From an uncultured SAR116 cluster alpha proteobacterium (lineage in GTDB: Bacteria > Pseudomonadota > Alphaproteobacteria > Puniceispirillales > Marisalimonadaceae), in NCBI GenBank assembly GCA_902616615.1, contig CACMTN010000005.1, positions 35,277-99,276 of the forward strand: a stretch of 64,000 nt of DNA, read 5' to 3'. The translations under genes were made by a program, and so were the position numbers. Positions 9,022 to 18,529 of the stretch are shown here, piece after piece; positions within the stretch are counted from its first letter, which is position 1; each line of letters begins with the position of its first letter. The notes beneath the pieces are model-generated. The model searched no databases. It saw only the letters and a list, made by a program, of their open reading frames with translations, and had not been told where the DNA came from.

Positions 9022-10464
9022 ATGATAATGAATGAAAACGTTAGTTTATATTGGATAAGACAAGATTTAAGATTACACGATAATCCTGCATTAATAAAAT
9101 CTGTAAAAAATGGTCCAATAATTCCAATATATATTCTTGATGATGTTAACTCTGATGATCATAAAATTGGACAAGCCGGAAGAGTTTGGCTTCACCAATC
9201 ATTAAAAGAGCTTGATAAAGAATTACAGAATAAATTGATAATTGCTAAAGGTAATCCAGAAGAAATTTTAGTCAAGATATGTAAATTAGAATCAATAAAA
9301 AAAATATATTGGAACAGAGTTTATGAACCGTGGATTATTTCTAGAGATAAAAAAATAAAAACAAATTTAAAAAAATTAGAAATAGATACATACTCTTATA
9401 ATAGCTCACTCCTATGGGAACCGTGGGATATACTTAAAGATGATAAAACAAATTATAAAGTTTTTACTCCTTATTTTAGAAGGGGTTGTTTAAACTCAAC
9501 AGAACCAAGAAGACCTTTTGAAAAACCAAAAATTATTGATTACGTCGAGGTTAAAAATTTTAAAAGCTTAAAAATTGATGAATTAAACTTACTACCAAGA
9601 CATAATTGGAAAAATAAAATAATGGAAAGTTGGTCTATCGGAGAAAAGGCTGCAACTACCAGATTAAATCAATTTATTAATAATGAATTAGATGGATACA
9701 AGGAAGGTAGAAATTTTCCAAATAAGAAAAATGTATCTAGACTTTCTCCACATTTACATTGGGGCGAAATTTCTCCAAATACAGTGTGGCATGCCGTTAA
9801 AGACCTAAATCAAATGGGATTAAAACATCAACAAGATACGGATGTTTTTTTATCTGAAATAGGATGGAGAGAATTTTCAAATTATTTATTGTATTATTAC
9901 CCAGAATTACCAAAAAAAAATTTACAAGCAAAGTTTGATAATTTTCCTTGGATTGATAACTCAGAACATCTTTTAGCATGGAAAACTGGGCAAACTGGGT
10001 ATCCTATCGTGGACGCAGGAATGAGAGAGCTGTGGTCTACCGGATATATGCATAATCGACTTAGAATGATAGTTGGTTCTTTTTTAGTGAAAAATTTACT
10101 AACACATTGGCATGAAGGTGAAAGATGGTTTTGGGATTGTTTAGTTGATGCTGATTTAGCAAGCAATAGTGCAAGTTGGCAATGGGTAGCTGGGTGTGGT
10201 GCTGATGCTGCACCATATTTTAGAATTTTTAATCCTGTCACACAAGGTATTAAATTTGACCCTAATGGCGAATATATTAGAAAATATGTGCCAGAATTGA
10301 AATTAGTTCCAAACAAATACTTGTTTAATCCATGGGAGGCACCCTATGGAATTTTGAAAAAAGCAGGAGTTGAACTAGGTAAAAATTATCCAAAACCTAT
10401 TGTGGAAATTAAAAGTTCAAGACAAACTGCTTTAGACGCGTTTGCAAAAACCAAACAACCTTAA
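9022..10464 (+). CDS. phrB: Deoxyribodipyrimidine photolyase (class I CPD photolyase)
   Basis: A 480-residue photolyase that repairs UV-induced cyclobutane pyrimidine dimers using FADH- and blue light. The N-terminal antenna domain starts LYWIRQDLRLHDNPAL. The FAD domain has SEIGWREFSNYLLYY, MRELWSTGYMHNRLRM, and ASNSASWQWVAGCGADAAPYFRIFNP, matching the flavin-binding and electron-relay tryptophan region of the E. coli enzyme. Two in-frame ATGs (9022, 9028) compete; AAGAAGAAG precedes them. The metallophosphoesterase gene starts two bases after its stop, so the two are co-transcribed. Fits a sunlit surface-water habitat. Confidence 0.95.
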   Translation: MIMNENVSLYWIRQDLRLHDNPALIKSVKNGPIIPIYILDDVNSDDHKIGQAGRVWLHQSLKELDKELQNKLIIAKGNPEEILVKICKLESIKKIYWNRVYEPWIISRDKKIKTNLKKLEIDTYSYNSSLLWEPWDILKDDKTNYKVFTPYFRRGCLNSTEPRRPFEKPKIIDYVEVKNFKSLKIDELNLLPRHNWKNKIMESWSIGEKAATTRLNQFINNELDGYKEGRNFPNKKNVSRLSPHLHWGEISPNTVWHAVKDLNQMGLKHQQDTDVFLSEIGWREFSNYLLYYYPELPKKNLQAKFDNFPWIDNSEHLLAWKTGQTGYPIVDAGMRELWSTGYMHNRLRMIVGSFLVKNLLTHWHEGERWFWDCLVDADLASNSASWQWVAGCGADAAPYFRIFNPVTQGIKFDPNGEYIRKYVPELKLVPNKYLFNPWEAPYGILKKAGVELGKNYPKPIVEIKSSRQTALDAFAKTKQP

Positions 10465-10465
10465 A

Positions 10466-11521
10466 ATGAATAAAAATATCTACAGGTTTTTATTTTATTT
10501 TATTTTATTTATAATTACGTATCTATTTTATATTTTCCCATTCGAAACATTAAATGAATTACTGTTTGATCAAACACAATCATTTCAATATTCTTTAATA
10601 AATACTATAATTTTTTATATTTTAATTTTGTACTATTTAAGATCACATAATACTTTTAAACCATTAAAATTTTTTGTTTATGAAGGTTTAGGAATTGGTT
10701 TTATTAGTTTTATGATAATATCCATATGTGTTGTTTTTAATTTTATTTTACAAATCAACACATTATTTATCGGAATAAGTTCTCTAATATTAATAATTTT
10801 GTTTTACTTGTATGGTTCATACAACGCTAGAACGATAAACATTAAAGAAATAGATGTAAAATCATCAAGTATTAAAAAAAATCATCAAATATTATTCATA
10901 AGTGATATTCATCTTGGTACTAACAATAAAAAACACCTAGTTAAAATCATAAATAAAATTAATAAACTTAACTTTGATTTCTTAGTGATTGGAGGTGATT
11001 TGATCGACTCTAGTTCTTTTGATTTTAAATATCTAAATGTTCTTAAGGAAATTGATAAACCAATTTATTTCGTAAGTGGTAATCACGAATATTACTTAAA
11101 AGGCTATCGAAATAAAATCAATCAACTAGCATCCTTTAATATTAAACATTTAAAAAACACAAAGATACAAATTGAAAATATTAATCTGATTGGAATTGAT
11201 GATAACCAGACTGAAAAATCAAAAATTGATTTTGCAAACAAGCTTTGTGATGATAATTTATTTAATTTGGTTGTCTGTCATAAACCGGATATTTGGCAAA
11301 AATTTAATTGCAAAAATCATCTTATGTTATCAGGTCATACTCACAATGGACAAATATTTCCTTTTAACTTTATAGTTAAATTAAAATTCAAATTTATCTA
11401 TGGTTTATATAGTATGAATAACTCAAACCTATATGTAAGTTCAGGTGCAGCATGCTGGGGACCAAAAATAAGACTTGGTTCAAAAAATGAAATTATACAT
11501 CTAAAATTAGGTAAAATATAA
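10466..11521 (+). CDS. Membrane-anchored metallophosphoesterase
   Basis: A 351-residue calcineurin-like phosphoesterase with an integral-membrane N-terminus. Hydrophobic helices lie near residues 6-24, 45-58, 76-97 and 100-117. The catalytic domain follows with SDIHLG (Asp147, His149), GGDLID (176-181), GNHEYY (205-210), CHKPD and SGHTHNGQ, the full di-metal set. This is the YkoE/YaeI-like architecture, thought to act on phosphodiesters at the cytoplasmic membrane face; substrate unknown. ATG 10466 begins one base after the photolyase stop codon, and a longer upstream start would overlap that gene. It is convergent with ilvA. Confidence 0.85.
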   Translation: MNKNIYRFLFYFILFIITYLFYIFPFETLNELLFDQTQSFQYSLINTIIFYILILYYLRSHNTFKPLKFFVYEGLGIGFISFMIISICVVFNFILQINTLFIGISSLILIILFYLYGSYNARTINIKEIDVKSSSIKKNHQILFISDIHLGTNNKKHLVKIINKINKLNFDFLVIGGDLIDSSSFDFKYLNVLKEIDKPIYFVSGNHEYYLKGYRNKINQLASFNIKHLKNTKIQIENINLIGIDDNQTEKSKIDFANKLCDDNLFNLVVCHKPDIWQKFNCKNHLMLSGHTHNGQIFPFNFIVKLKFKFIYGLYSMNNSNLYVSSGAACWGPKIRLGSKNEIIHLKLGKI

Positions 11522-11522
11522 A

Positions 11523-12734
11523 TTAAATTATACCTTCTATATTAACTGGCAAATCGTTGATCTCAATTTCTTTTATAATTTTTTTTAGATGAGAAGCATT
11601 CTGTGTTTCAATAGTTATATTTAATTTTGCTAAACTAGCCGAAAGATCCATTGCAAACCTACTGTGCTCAACTTGCAAGACGTTTGCTCCATTCACAGCG
11701 CATATTTTTGAAATTATCTGCAATTGTCCTGGTTTGTCAGGCATGGTAATACCCAAAGTTGTCACCTGACCTGATCTCACTAGATCTCTCATTAAAATTG
11801 AGGACAATACTTTAGAATCGATATTACCCCCACAGATGACAATTCCAACTTTTTTATTTTTAAACTTATTTCCATGTTGCAATAAAGCTGCTAGACCTGT
11901 AGCACCAGCTCCTTCAACAACTATTTTTTCATGCTCTGCTAACATTGCAATAGCTCTTTCAATCGATTTATCAGAAACAGTTAAAACATCATCAACAAAA
12001 TCCTTTAATATTGAAAAAGGAATATCACCTATTTCTGCTACTGCAATACCCTCTGCTAAAGTTGAACCTTTACACTTTGATTTCTTATCAAACATTTTGT
12101 TAGACAATGATGGGTAAAGATCAGATTCTACACCTATAACTTCAATGTCTTTTTTCATGTGTTTAGCTGCTATTGAACAACCGGCAATTAACCCTCCTCC
12201 ACCAACAGGAACTAATAAAACATCTATTTCATTGCAATCTGTAATCATTTCATATGAAATTGTGCCTTGCCCTAAAATTACATTAAGATCATTGTATGGA
12301 TGTATCTCTACAAAACCATTATTTAAAATTAAGTCTTGAACGTGTTGATATGATTCATTTAAATCCTGACCTTTAATAATTACATTTCCACCAAAATTTT
12401 GTGTCCTTCTAATTTTGGTAAATGGAGTGCCTTCAGGCATAACAATGTTTGATTTAATATTCATTTTATTGGAAATATAAGCCAAACCCTGCGCATGATT
12501 ACCAGCTGACATAGCAACCACACCTGCTTTTTTTTCTGCAGCTGACAAAGATAATAATTTTGAATAGGAGCCTCGTATTTTAAAAGCACCAGTATGCTGT
12601 CTATTTTCTAACTTCAAGAACGTATCTATACCTAATTTTTCTGAAATAGAAGATGTGAAAGTAGTTTCAGTCCATTTGACATTATCTTTTATTTTTTTGT
12701 GAACGTTTTTAATATCATTAAATGTTAAATTCAT
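11523..12734 (-). CDS. ilvA: Threonine ammonia-lyase (threonine dehydratase) with ACT domain
   Basis: A 403-residue PLP enzyme converting threonine to 2-oxobutyrate and ammonia, the first step of isoleucine synthesis. The PLP lysine is Lys52 in GAFKIRG, the substrate loop is SAGNHAQG, and the phosphate-binding glycine loop is VGGGGLIAG. After the catalytic domain (to about residue 320) comes one ACT-like domain (VTTLGITMPDKPGQLQ onward). It is thus the short single-ACT form seen in many alphaproteobacteria and Gram-positives rather than the 514-residue E. coli IlvA. The catabolic role (TdcB-like) is an alternative. Confidence 0.9.
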   Translation of the reverse strand: MNLTFNDIKNVHKKIKDNVKWTETTFTSSISEKLGIDTFLKLENRQHTGAFKIRGSYSKLLSLSAAEKKAGVVAMSAGNHAQGLAYISNKMNIKSNIVMPEGTPFTKIRRTQNFGGNVIIKGQDLNESYQHVQDLILNNGFVEIHPYNDLNVILGQGTISYEMITDCNEIDVLLVPVGGGGLIAGCSIAAKHMKKDIEVIGVESDLYPSLSNKMFDKKSKCKGSTLAEGIAVAEIGDIPFSILKDFVDDVLTVSDKSIERAIAMLAEHEKIVVEGAGATGLAALLQHGNKFKNKKVGIVICGGNIDSKVLSSILMRDLVRSGQVTTLGITMPDKPGQLQIISKICAVNGANVLQVEHSRFAMDLSASLAKLNITIETQNASHLKKIIKEIEINDLPVNIEGII

Positions 12735-12834
12735 TAGTATCTCTTTACTGATTAAGATTATAATGGGGTATGTTTAAATTAGATATTTGTCAAATGTAAT
12801 TATATTTTTTAACCAAGTTTTATAGAGATAGTAA

Positions 12835-14040
12835 ATGATTAAATTAGATGCGAATAAAATTATGAAAGGAAGTCCGCCACCTTTGGAATATCAAGTAACA
12901 TTAGAAAATTGGCGAAAATATCCATATAATATTTGGGCATTTGTAAATGTAAGAAATATTATTCCTACTTCTTCAATTAAGTTTGATTCAAAACAAAAAA
13001 TTGATTTTATTAAAAAGTTAACAAACCTCGATGAAATAAAAATTTCTCATAATAATACTGAAAAAAAATTGAAAGATATTTTAGTTGATTGTAATACTGA
13101 CAGTCTCCTTGTAATGCACAAAGGAAAATTAGTTTTTGAATTTTTTAATAATCTTACAACTTATGAAACACCTCACATTATATTTTCAATTTCCAAATCA
13201 CTTACTAGTTTGTTGACAGGTATTTTAGTAGATAAAAAATTAATTGATGTGAATACTACCGTATCTAAAATTTTACCAGAAACAATTGGTTCAGCTTATG
13301 AAGATGCGACTATAAGAAATGTTCTTGATATGAATGTGGCATCTAATTTTATAGAAGATTATTCAGGAAAAGCTGAAATATTTCAAGAATATAGATCCTC
13401 AACAGGTTGGGACATACCTTCAAATAATGATATGACACATTTAAGTGGTTTACATGAATTTCTTTCACATTTGCCAAAATCTATGCATCTACATGGACAA
13501 AAATATCATTATTGCTCTCCACATAGTGATTTGTTGGGTTGGATAATTGAGAGAGTTTCAGGAGAGAACTATTCTAAGATTATATCTGATTTATTATTCA
13601 AACCCTCAGGAATAATTAATGACGCTAATGTAACACTAGATAGATTTGGTGCAACTAGATCCGCAGGCGGAATTAGTATATCACCATACGACTTATTATT
13701 AATTTCAGAAATGGTACGTACAAATGGTGCAAACAAAAATGGGCAAATAGTACCTGAAAACTGGATAGATGATATTAAGAATTATGAAGATAACTCATGT
13801 TACTTAAATCAAGATGATTTAAAAAGATTTCCTAATGGAAATTATAGATCAAAATGGTATCAAACAGGTTTTGATCAAAACGAATTCTGTGCAATAGGTA
13901 TACATGGTCAAAATATTTGGATTAACTCTAAAAAAGAACTTACAATAATTAGAATGTCATCAGCATCTGATCCAATTAATATAAAAACAGAAGAGTTGAT
14001 GTTCTCTGTTTTTAAAGAAATTGGAAATGCTTTAGTGTAA
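12835..14040 (+). CDS. Serine hydrolase of the beta-lactamase/EstB family
   Basis: A 401-residue class C beta-lactamase-fold hydrolase. The nucleophile motif SxxK is SISK (Ser118-Lys121). The second motif is YCS (226-228) in YHYCSPHSDLLGW, as in EstB-like esterases where the canonical YxN is altered. A C-terminal HGQNIW loop takes the place of KTG. No signal peptide is present, so it is likely a cytosolic esterase or amidase rather than a resistance enzyme. It is separated from neighbours by divergent ilvA and a convergent aldo-keto reductase that abuts it directly. Natural substrate unknown. Confidence 0.83.
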   Translation: MIKLDANKIMKGSPPPLEYQVTLENWRKYPYNIWAFVNVRNIIPTSSIKFDSKQKIDFIKKLTNLDEIKISHNNTEKKLKDILVDCNTDSLLVMHKGKLVFEFFNNLTTYETPHIIFSISKSLTSLLTGILVDKKLIDVNTTVSKILPETIGSAYEDATIRNVLDMNVASNFIEDYSGKAEIFQEYRSSTGWDIPSNNDMTHLSGLHEFLSHLPKSMHLHGQKYHYCSPHSDLLGWIIERVSGENYSKIISDLLFKPSGIINDANVTLDRFGATRSAGGISISPYDLLLISEMVRTNGANKNGQIVPENWIDDIKNYEDNSCYLNQDDLKRFPNGNYRSKWYQTGFDQNEFCAIGIHGQNIWINSKKELTIIRMSSASDPINIKTEELMFSVFKEIGNALV

Positions 14041-15087
14041 CTAGAAAGTAATTGGAAATTTTTTATATAATTTATTAATTTCCAACATCATTTCTTCAGA
14101 AAGCACAACATCTACACCTTTTAAAATATTTTTAAATTGTGCATTATCAGTTGCACCAAAAATAACTGACCCCATAAAAGGTCTCTGATTACAAAAAGCT
14201 ATAGCCATGTGCACTGGGTCAATTTGATATTTATTAGCTAATGACACATACTCATAGACTGCTAAGGTAGAATTTTCATTAATTCTTCCAAACAAACTAG
14301 GTACTCTAGATAATCTTGAATTATTAGGTACATTATCATTCATGTACTTACCAGTTAAAAATCCACCTGCGAGTGGTGAATAAGCTAATAAACTTATATT
14401 TTCATGGTGTGACATTTCAGCCATATCTAGGTCGTATAATCTGCACAGCAAGCTATACTCATTTTGAGTGGAGACTAACTTTAGGTTTGGAAAGTCTTTT
14501 AAAAATTTAATAAATTGTAATGTACCCCAACAGGTTTCGTTTGACAGTCCAAGATATCTAAATTTTCCTTCTTTCTGAAGTTCAGATAAAGAATTTATAA
14601 CACCTCGAAGATTTTCCTTAACTTCTTCATTGTTTTGTTTGGTTGGATCATAATTCCAATTTTGTCTAAAATGATAAGATCCCCTATTTGGCCAATGTAA
14701 TTGATAGAGATCAATATAATCAGTTTGAAGTTTTTTTAGACTTCCTTCAACTGCAATTTTTACAGATACGGCATTTATGCCCTCGCCATTTCTTACTGCC
14801 ATGTAGCCTTTACCAGAAACTTTAGTTGCAAGGACTATCGAGGATCTTTTAGATTTATTTTTTGAAATCCAATTTCCAACTATAATTTCAGTATCACCAG
14901 TGGTTTCAGGTCTTAAGGGACATGTTGGATACATTTCAGCTGTATCAATAAAATTAATTCCTGATGCTACTGACTCATCTAATTGATAATGACCATCCTC
15001 TTCTGAAGTTGTTTCTCCAAATGTCATTGTACCAAGGCAATAAGTTGATACCTTTAAGTCCGAATTGCCTAAATATTTATAATTCAA
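14041..15087 (-). CDS. tas: Tas-like aldo/keto reductase
   Basis: A 348-residue NADPH-dependent aldo-keto reductase that resembles E. coli Tas throughout. It has the N-terminal GTMTFGE, DTAEMYP with catalytic Asp and Tyr, ATKVSG with the lysine, LHWPNRG with the histidine, then SNETCWG and NPYSLL-like QNEYSLL. The start appears to be TTG 15087, after GAGA. It is cytosolic and reduces aldehydes or ketones; the physiological substrate of Tas-type enzymes is not established. It is divergent from the operon at 15227 and convergent with the EstB-like hydrolase. Confidence 0.87.
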   Translation of the reverse strand: MNYKYLGNSDLKVSTYCLGTMTFGETTSEEDGHYQLDESVASGINFIDTAEMYPTCPLRPETTGDTEIIVGNWISKNKSKRSSIVLATKVSGKGYMAVRNGEGINAVSVKIAVEGSLKKLQTDYIDLYQLHWPNRGSYHFRQNWNYDPTKQNNEEVKENLRGVINSLSELQKEGKFRYLGLSNETCWGTLQFIKFLKDFPNLKLVSTQNEYSLLCRLYDLDMAEMSHHENISLLAYSPLAGGFLTGKYMNDNVPNNSRLSRVPSLFGRINENSTLAVYEYVSLANKYQIDPVHMAIAFCNQRPFMGSVIFGATDNAQFKNILKGVDVVLSEEMMLEINKLYKKFPITF

Positions 15088-15226
15088 TTAAATTTCTCAC
15101 TCATAAAACAATTTATATTAAACCCATTGAATAATAAAAAATTAAAGCAATAACAAGTAATTCTATTAAAAAAACTAAAGAAATTTAATAATTCACCATA
15201 ATTAATAAATATGATAATTTTTTTAC

Positions 15227-16198
15227 ATGCTTATCGATGGTTTACAATATTGTAATTGGTCTGAAAAAATTTTCCGTGAGTTAAGAAATTCTGATGTCAC
15301 TGCAATACATGTAACAATTTCTTATCATGAACAATTTAGAGAAACAGTTTCAAATTTTGAACAATGGAATAGATGGTTTGAAAAATATCCTTCACTAATA
15401 ATGCCTGCATATTTTGCCGAAGATGTTGAAAAAGCAAAAAAACTAAATAAAACAGCAATAATTTTTGGATTTCAAAATCCATCACCTATTGAAGATGATA
15501 TTGGCTTGGTTAAAATTCTTCACAGACTTGGTGGAAGGTTTATGCAACTTTCATATAATAATCAATCGTTATTAGCTACCGGTTGTTATGAAGAAAATGA
15601 TCCAGGTATTACAAGAATGGGCAAAGAAGTAATAAAAGAAATGAATAGAGTTGGAATGGTTGTTGATATGTCTCATTCTTCTGAGAAATCAACTCTGCAA
15701 GCTATTGAAATATCCGAAAGACCAATTGTTATAAGTCATGCCAACCCATCTTTTTGGCATCCAGCTAAAAGAAATAAATCTAATAATGTTTTATCCAAGC
15801 TAGCTGAAAGTAATGGCATTTTAGGATTTTCACTTTATCCACATCATTTAAATGATAGTAGTAATTGTTCATTAGAAGATTTTTGTTCAATGATAGCAAA
15901 AACAGTTGATTTTATGGGGATCAATCATGTGGGTTTCGGATCAGATTTATGTCAAGATCAACCTGATAGTATTGTAGAATGGATGAGAGTGGGTAAGTGG
16001 ACCAAAAATATTGACTATGGTGAAGGCTCTGCTTCTAACCCAGGTTTTCCTAATATGCCGACTTGGTTTAGAGATAATAGAGACTGGCATAATATTATAA
16101 GTGGGTTAAAAAAAATTGGTTTTAATGAAGAAGAAGTTGATAAAATTAAAGGTAAAAATTGGTTAAATTTTTTCAAGAAATCATTTAGGTCAGTTTAA
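15227..16198 (+). CDS. M19-family (renal dipeptidase-like) amidohydrolase, variant subfamily
   Basis: A 323-residue peptidase M19 homologue. The core has the family blocks LGGRFMQLSYN, EMNRVGMVVDMSHSSEKST and RPIVISHANP, and HVGFGSDL. The N-terminus reads LIDGLQYCNW where canonical members have a His-x-Asp zinc pair (DGHNDLP-like), so the first metal ligands seem to be replaced. I believe this variant is a recognised side branch of the family. It is the first gene of a tight operon: the 567-residue unknown starts three bases after its stop. By family it would hydrolyse a dipeptide or amide; the altered metal site makes the reaction uncertain. Confidence 0.82.
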   Translation: MLIDGLQYCNWSEKIFRELRNSDVTAIHVTISYHEQFRETVSNFEQWNRWFEKYPSLIMPAYFAEDVEKAKKLNKTAIIFGFQNPSPIEDDIGLVKILHRLGGRFMQLSYNNQSLLATGCYEENDPGITRMGKEVIKEMNRVGMVVDMSHSSEKSTLQAIEISERPIVISHANPSFWHPAKRNKSNNVLSKLAESNGILGFSLYPHHLNDSSNCSLEDFCSMIAKTVDFMGINHVGFGSDLCQDQPDSIVEWMRVGKWTKNIDYGEGSASNPGFPNMPTWFRDNRDWHNIISGLKKIGFNEEEVDKIKGKNWLNFFKKSFRSV

Positions 16199-16201
16199 AA
16201 G

Positions 16202-17905
16202 ATGGGCTTTCAAAACACTAAAATAGATTTGGACTATAATCATCCTATAAGACCACCCTCAACAGTTATGAAACTTGATAGATTAGGAAGCTTTCATCAA
16301 ACTCGTCTATCTTTCACAAGGCGTCTTATTGATGATCTTAAGTATCAAAAAAGTAAAATAGAAATTTACCAATGGGATATTGATAATAGTGGAATTGGAA
16401 GTGCTATTATTAAAATAGCTTTAAAAAAAGAAACTTTATCACTAGTAATCTTTTGTCATTCTATAAATGATGAAGAGAGAACTGATAGAGTTATAGCTGA
16501 GAAATGGGATATGACTTTCTCACTTTTTAGGGGTATCCCAAATAAAAATGAATTAAATCAATTATCCAAAAATTTGAAAATACAGGAATCAGGAAGACAC
16601 AATTCAAAACAGTTAACTTTAAGTAGAGCTAACAAGTCTCAAAGAATATTTGAAAAAATATTAAATGATTTATCAATTGGAAAACAGCCATCTGAAAAAC
16701 TTATCAATGATGTAGGTTATCTGGTTAGAACTACTGCAGTATATGGCAATGGTAAATTTGGGATAGAAGATTTTTCTAAAACCAACGGACATATTTTTTT
16801 AGAAAAACCTTTTCAAGCAGAAATGTTAACCGTATATCTAATTAGATATTTTTCAATAGAATTAATTAATTTTTTGGCTAAAAAAAAAGGAGGTAAAAAA
16901 TCTGTAATTCTTTCCAAACACCTGACAAAACATTTAGGAGTTGGCAATGCTACGGGTTTAGGTATGGCTCCATTTTTGGTAAACCATCAAGAGTTAATTC
17001 ATCAATGGATTTATAATAGAGAAACAGCTCTATCAAGAGTTTTTTCAATTAAACGACTAAATAAAAAAACACAAAATAAAATTATAAATTATATCCATCA
17101 AGCTTTTAAATACAGCTTACAGTGGAAAGTTGATGATAAATTACAGTCAAAAAAAATTGAGAAGCTAAACTTAGACCTAAAAAAAATTTTGCAAAATGAA
17201 AAAATTACTAAGCTTTTGAATTTTCATTATCCTATTAAAGGTTTTTTTAATTTCTTTAAAGATGATATCACTTTAGAAACACAAGAAATACTAATCTCTG
17301 TCTTTATTGAACCCTTTCCTGAGTTATTTGAAGATTTATTAAATAATATGGGAGCAGATGAAAAAAAATCTGTGTCAATTGATTATAACGTAAATGACAT
17401 TTTGGATATTATTAAAAATAATTATAATTGGGCTCTTAAAATAGATACAACTAAACCTGAAGAGAATTATTGTTTCTGGTATACTTCTCAAACAAAATTA
17501 GAACCACGTCTTGGTATTACAAAAAAAGATGCTGGAATAGACAAACAACTCCCTTTTGATATTGCTCATCAGATAAAACAAGCAGTAAATACATTAAGTA
17601 AATTACCTCCTAATATGACTGCTGCTGAAGTGATGATAAATCACCCAGAATTAAGGAATATAATTAAGAGAGTTATCATAAATAAATCAATGCCATATAG
17701 CGAAATACAAAATAATTTAATTGGTAAAGATATGAAGCCAATTGATATTTTAAGGTGTAAATTAAGTTTTTTTGGAGCCTCAAAGTATGATCCTAAATCT
17801 AATTTATGGACAAGAATAACTCTATTTCAAGGAGCCCCACTTCCTAATGAATTATGGAAAAAGAACATAAATGATTGGCTATTTCCAAATTTATCAAATG
17901 TATAA
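16202..17905 (+). CDS. Conserved protein of unknown function, 567 residues
   Basis: I do not recognise a characterised family. The protein looks cytosolic, with no signal peptide or membrane helix. Blocks that look conserved are RPPSTVMKLDRLGSFHQTR (about 17-35), the IFCHSINDEERTDRV segment, RTTAVYGNGKFG, VGNATGLGMAPFLVNHQ in mid-protein, and FWYTSQTKLEPRLG near residue 440. His, Arg and Gly within these blocks could form an active or ligand site. It lies three bases after the M19-like gene and two bases before a DUF3726 gene, so the three are almost certainly one transcript and probably one pathway or complex. I recall similar uncharacterised proteins in marine alphaproteobacteria, but cannot verify this here. 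Confidence 0.85.
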   Translation: MGFQNTKIDLDYNHPIRPPSTVMKLDRLGSFHQTRLSFTRRLIDDLKYQKSKIEIYQWDIDNSGIGSAIIKIALKKETLSLVIFCHSINDEERTDRVIAEKWDMTFSLFRGIPNKNELNQLSKNLKIQESGRHNSKQLTLSRANKSQRIFEKILNDLSIGKQPSEKLINDVGYLVRTTAVYGNGKFGIEDFSKTNGHIFLEKPFQAEMLTVYLIRYFSIELINFLAKKKGGKKSVILSKHLTKHLGVGNATGLGMAPFLVNHQELIHQWIYNRETALSRVFSIKRLNKKTQNKIINYIHQAFKYSLQWKVDDKLQSKKIEKLNLDLKKILQNEKITKLLNFHYPIKGFFNFFKDDITLETQEILISVFIEPFPELFEDLLNNMGADEKKSVSIDYNVNDILDIIKNNYNWALKIDTTKPEENYCFWYTSQTKLEPRLGITKKDAGIDKQLPFDIAHQIKQAVNTLSKLPPNMTAAEVMINHPELRNIIKRVIINKSMPYSEIQNNLIGKDMKPIDILRCKLSFFGASKYDPKSNLWTRITLFQGAPLPNELWKKNINDWLFPNLSNV

Positions 17906-17907
17906 TT

Positions 17908-18528
17908 ATGATTAGTGTTTCTTTGAATGAGATATACTCAGAAACTTACAAAGCATTACGAAGTGTTAAAATTGAATGGAGTTTAGCTAAAGACTGTGCA
18001 AACAAAGCAAAATGGTTGGCACAACATGATCAAAATTTTCTTGGATCAATTTTAAAAACAGCAGATCTTTATCAAAAAAAAGAAATAAGTATTTCAATTA
18101 ATGAAAACACAAATAAAAAACCATTAGCTACTGCTTTAATGGGATTGCTTTTAGTAGAATATGTTTCTGCAAACAAAATTACTTGGAAGGGCTATATAGA
18201 TAACTTAAAATTTTTACTTGCGGCTATGGGAATAATTGCAGAAGAACAACAAATTAATTTGACATTAGAAAATGAGCAAAAAGAGATAATTGCATTTACA
18301 AAAGAAAAAAAAATATATGTTAATTCAAATCTAGATACTAAAGTTACAAGTTATTCTTCCTTAAAAACATATAATTATATAGAGGAAAAAAATACTAAAT
18401 TTACTAGTTTCAAAAATAATAAAGAAGTAACTAATCTTAACGATAAATGTTGGGAAAGATTGAAATCAATGGCTTTTGAAACTTATGTTCCAGAAAGTGA
18501 AACGTCCAAATCTGGTGCAGGATATTAA
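17908..18528 (+). CDS. DUF3726 family protein
   Basis: A 206-residue protein whose N-terminus (SVSLNEIYSETYKALRSV, then WSLAKDCANKAKWLAQHD) fits the DUF3726 pattern of a helical SLNEIE segment followed by AEExxKAxRWLA. The C-terminus ends YVPESETSKSGAGY, like the YVPxSExSRxxGAG ending of that family. Function is unknown. The ATG at 17908 is two bases after the stop of the 567-residue gene, and I prefer it to an upstream in-frame ATG inside that gene. Its constant partnership with the large protein suggests a small subunit or accessory factor. The family call rests on memory of the motif pattern. Confidence 0.78.
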   Translation: MISVSLNEIYSETYKALRSVKIEWSLAKDCANKAKWLAQHDQNFLGSILKTADLYQKKEISISINENTNKKPLATALMGLLLVEYVSANKITWKGYIDNLKFLLAAMGIIAEEQQINLTLENEQKEIIAFTKEKKIYVNSNLDTKVTSYSSLKTYNYIEEKNTKFTSFKNNKEVTNLNDKCWERLKSMAFETYVPESETSKSGAGY

Positions 18529-18529
18529 T

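Noticed and set aside
9897..10316. Long minus-strand frame inside the photolyase gene
   Set aside because: It lies wholly antisense to a well-supported photolyase, has no ribosome-binding site, and its protein (rich in Cys/Pro/Ser) looks like an antisense reading.
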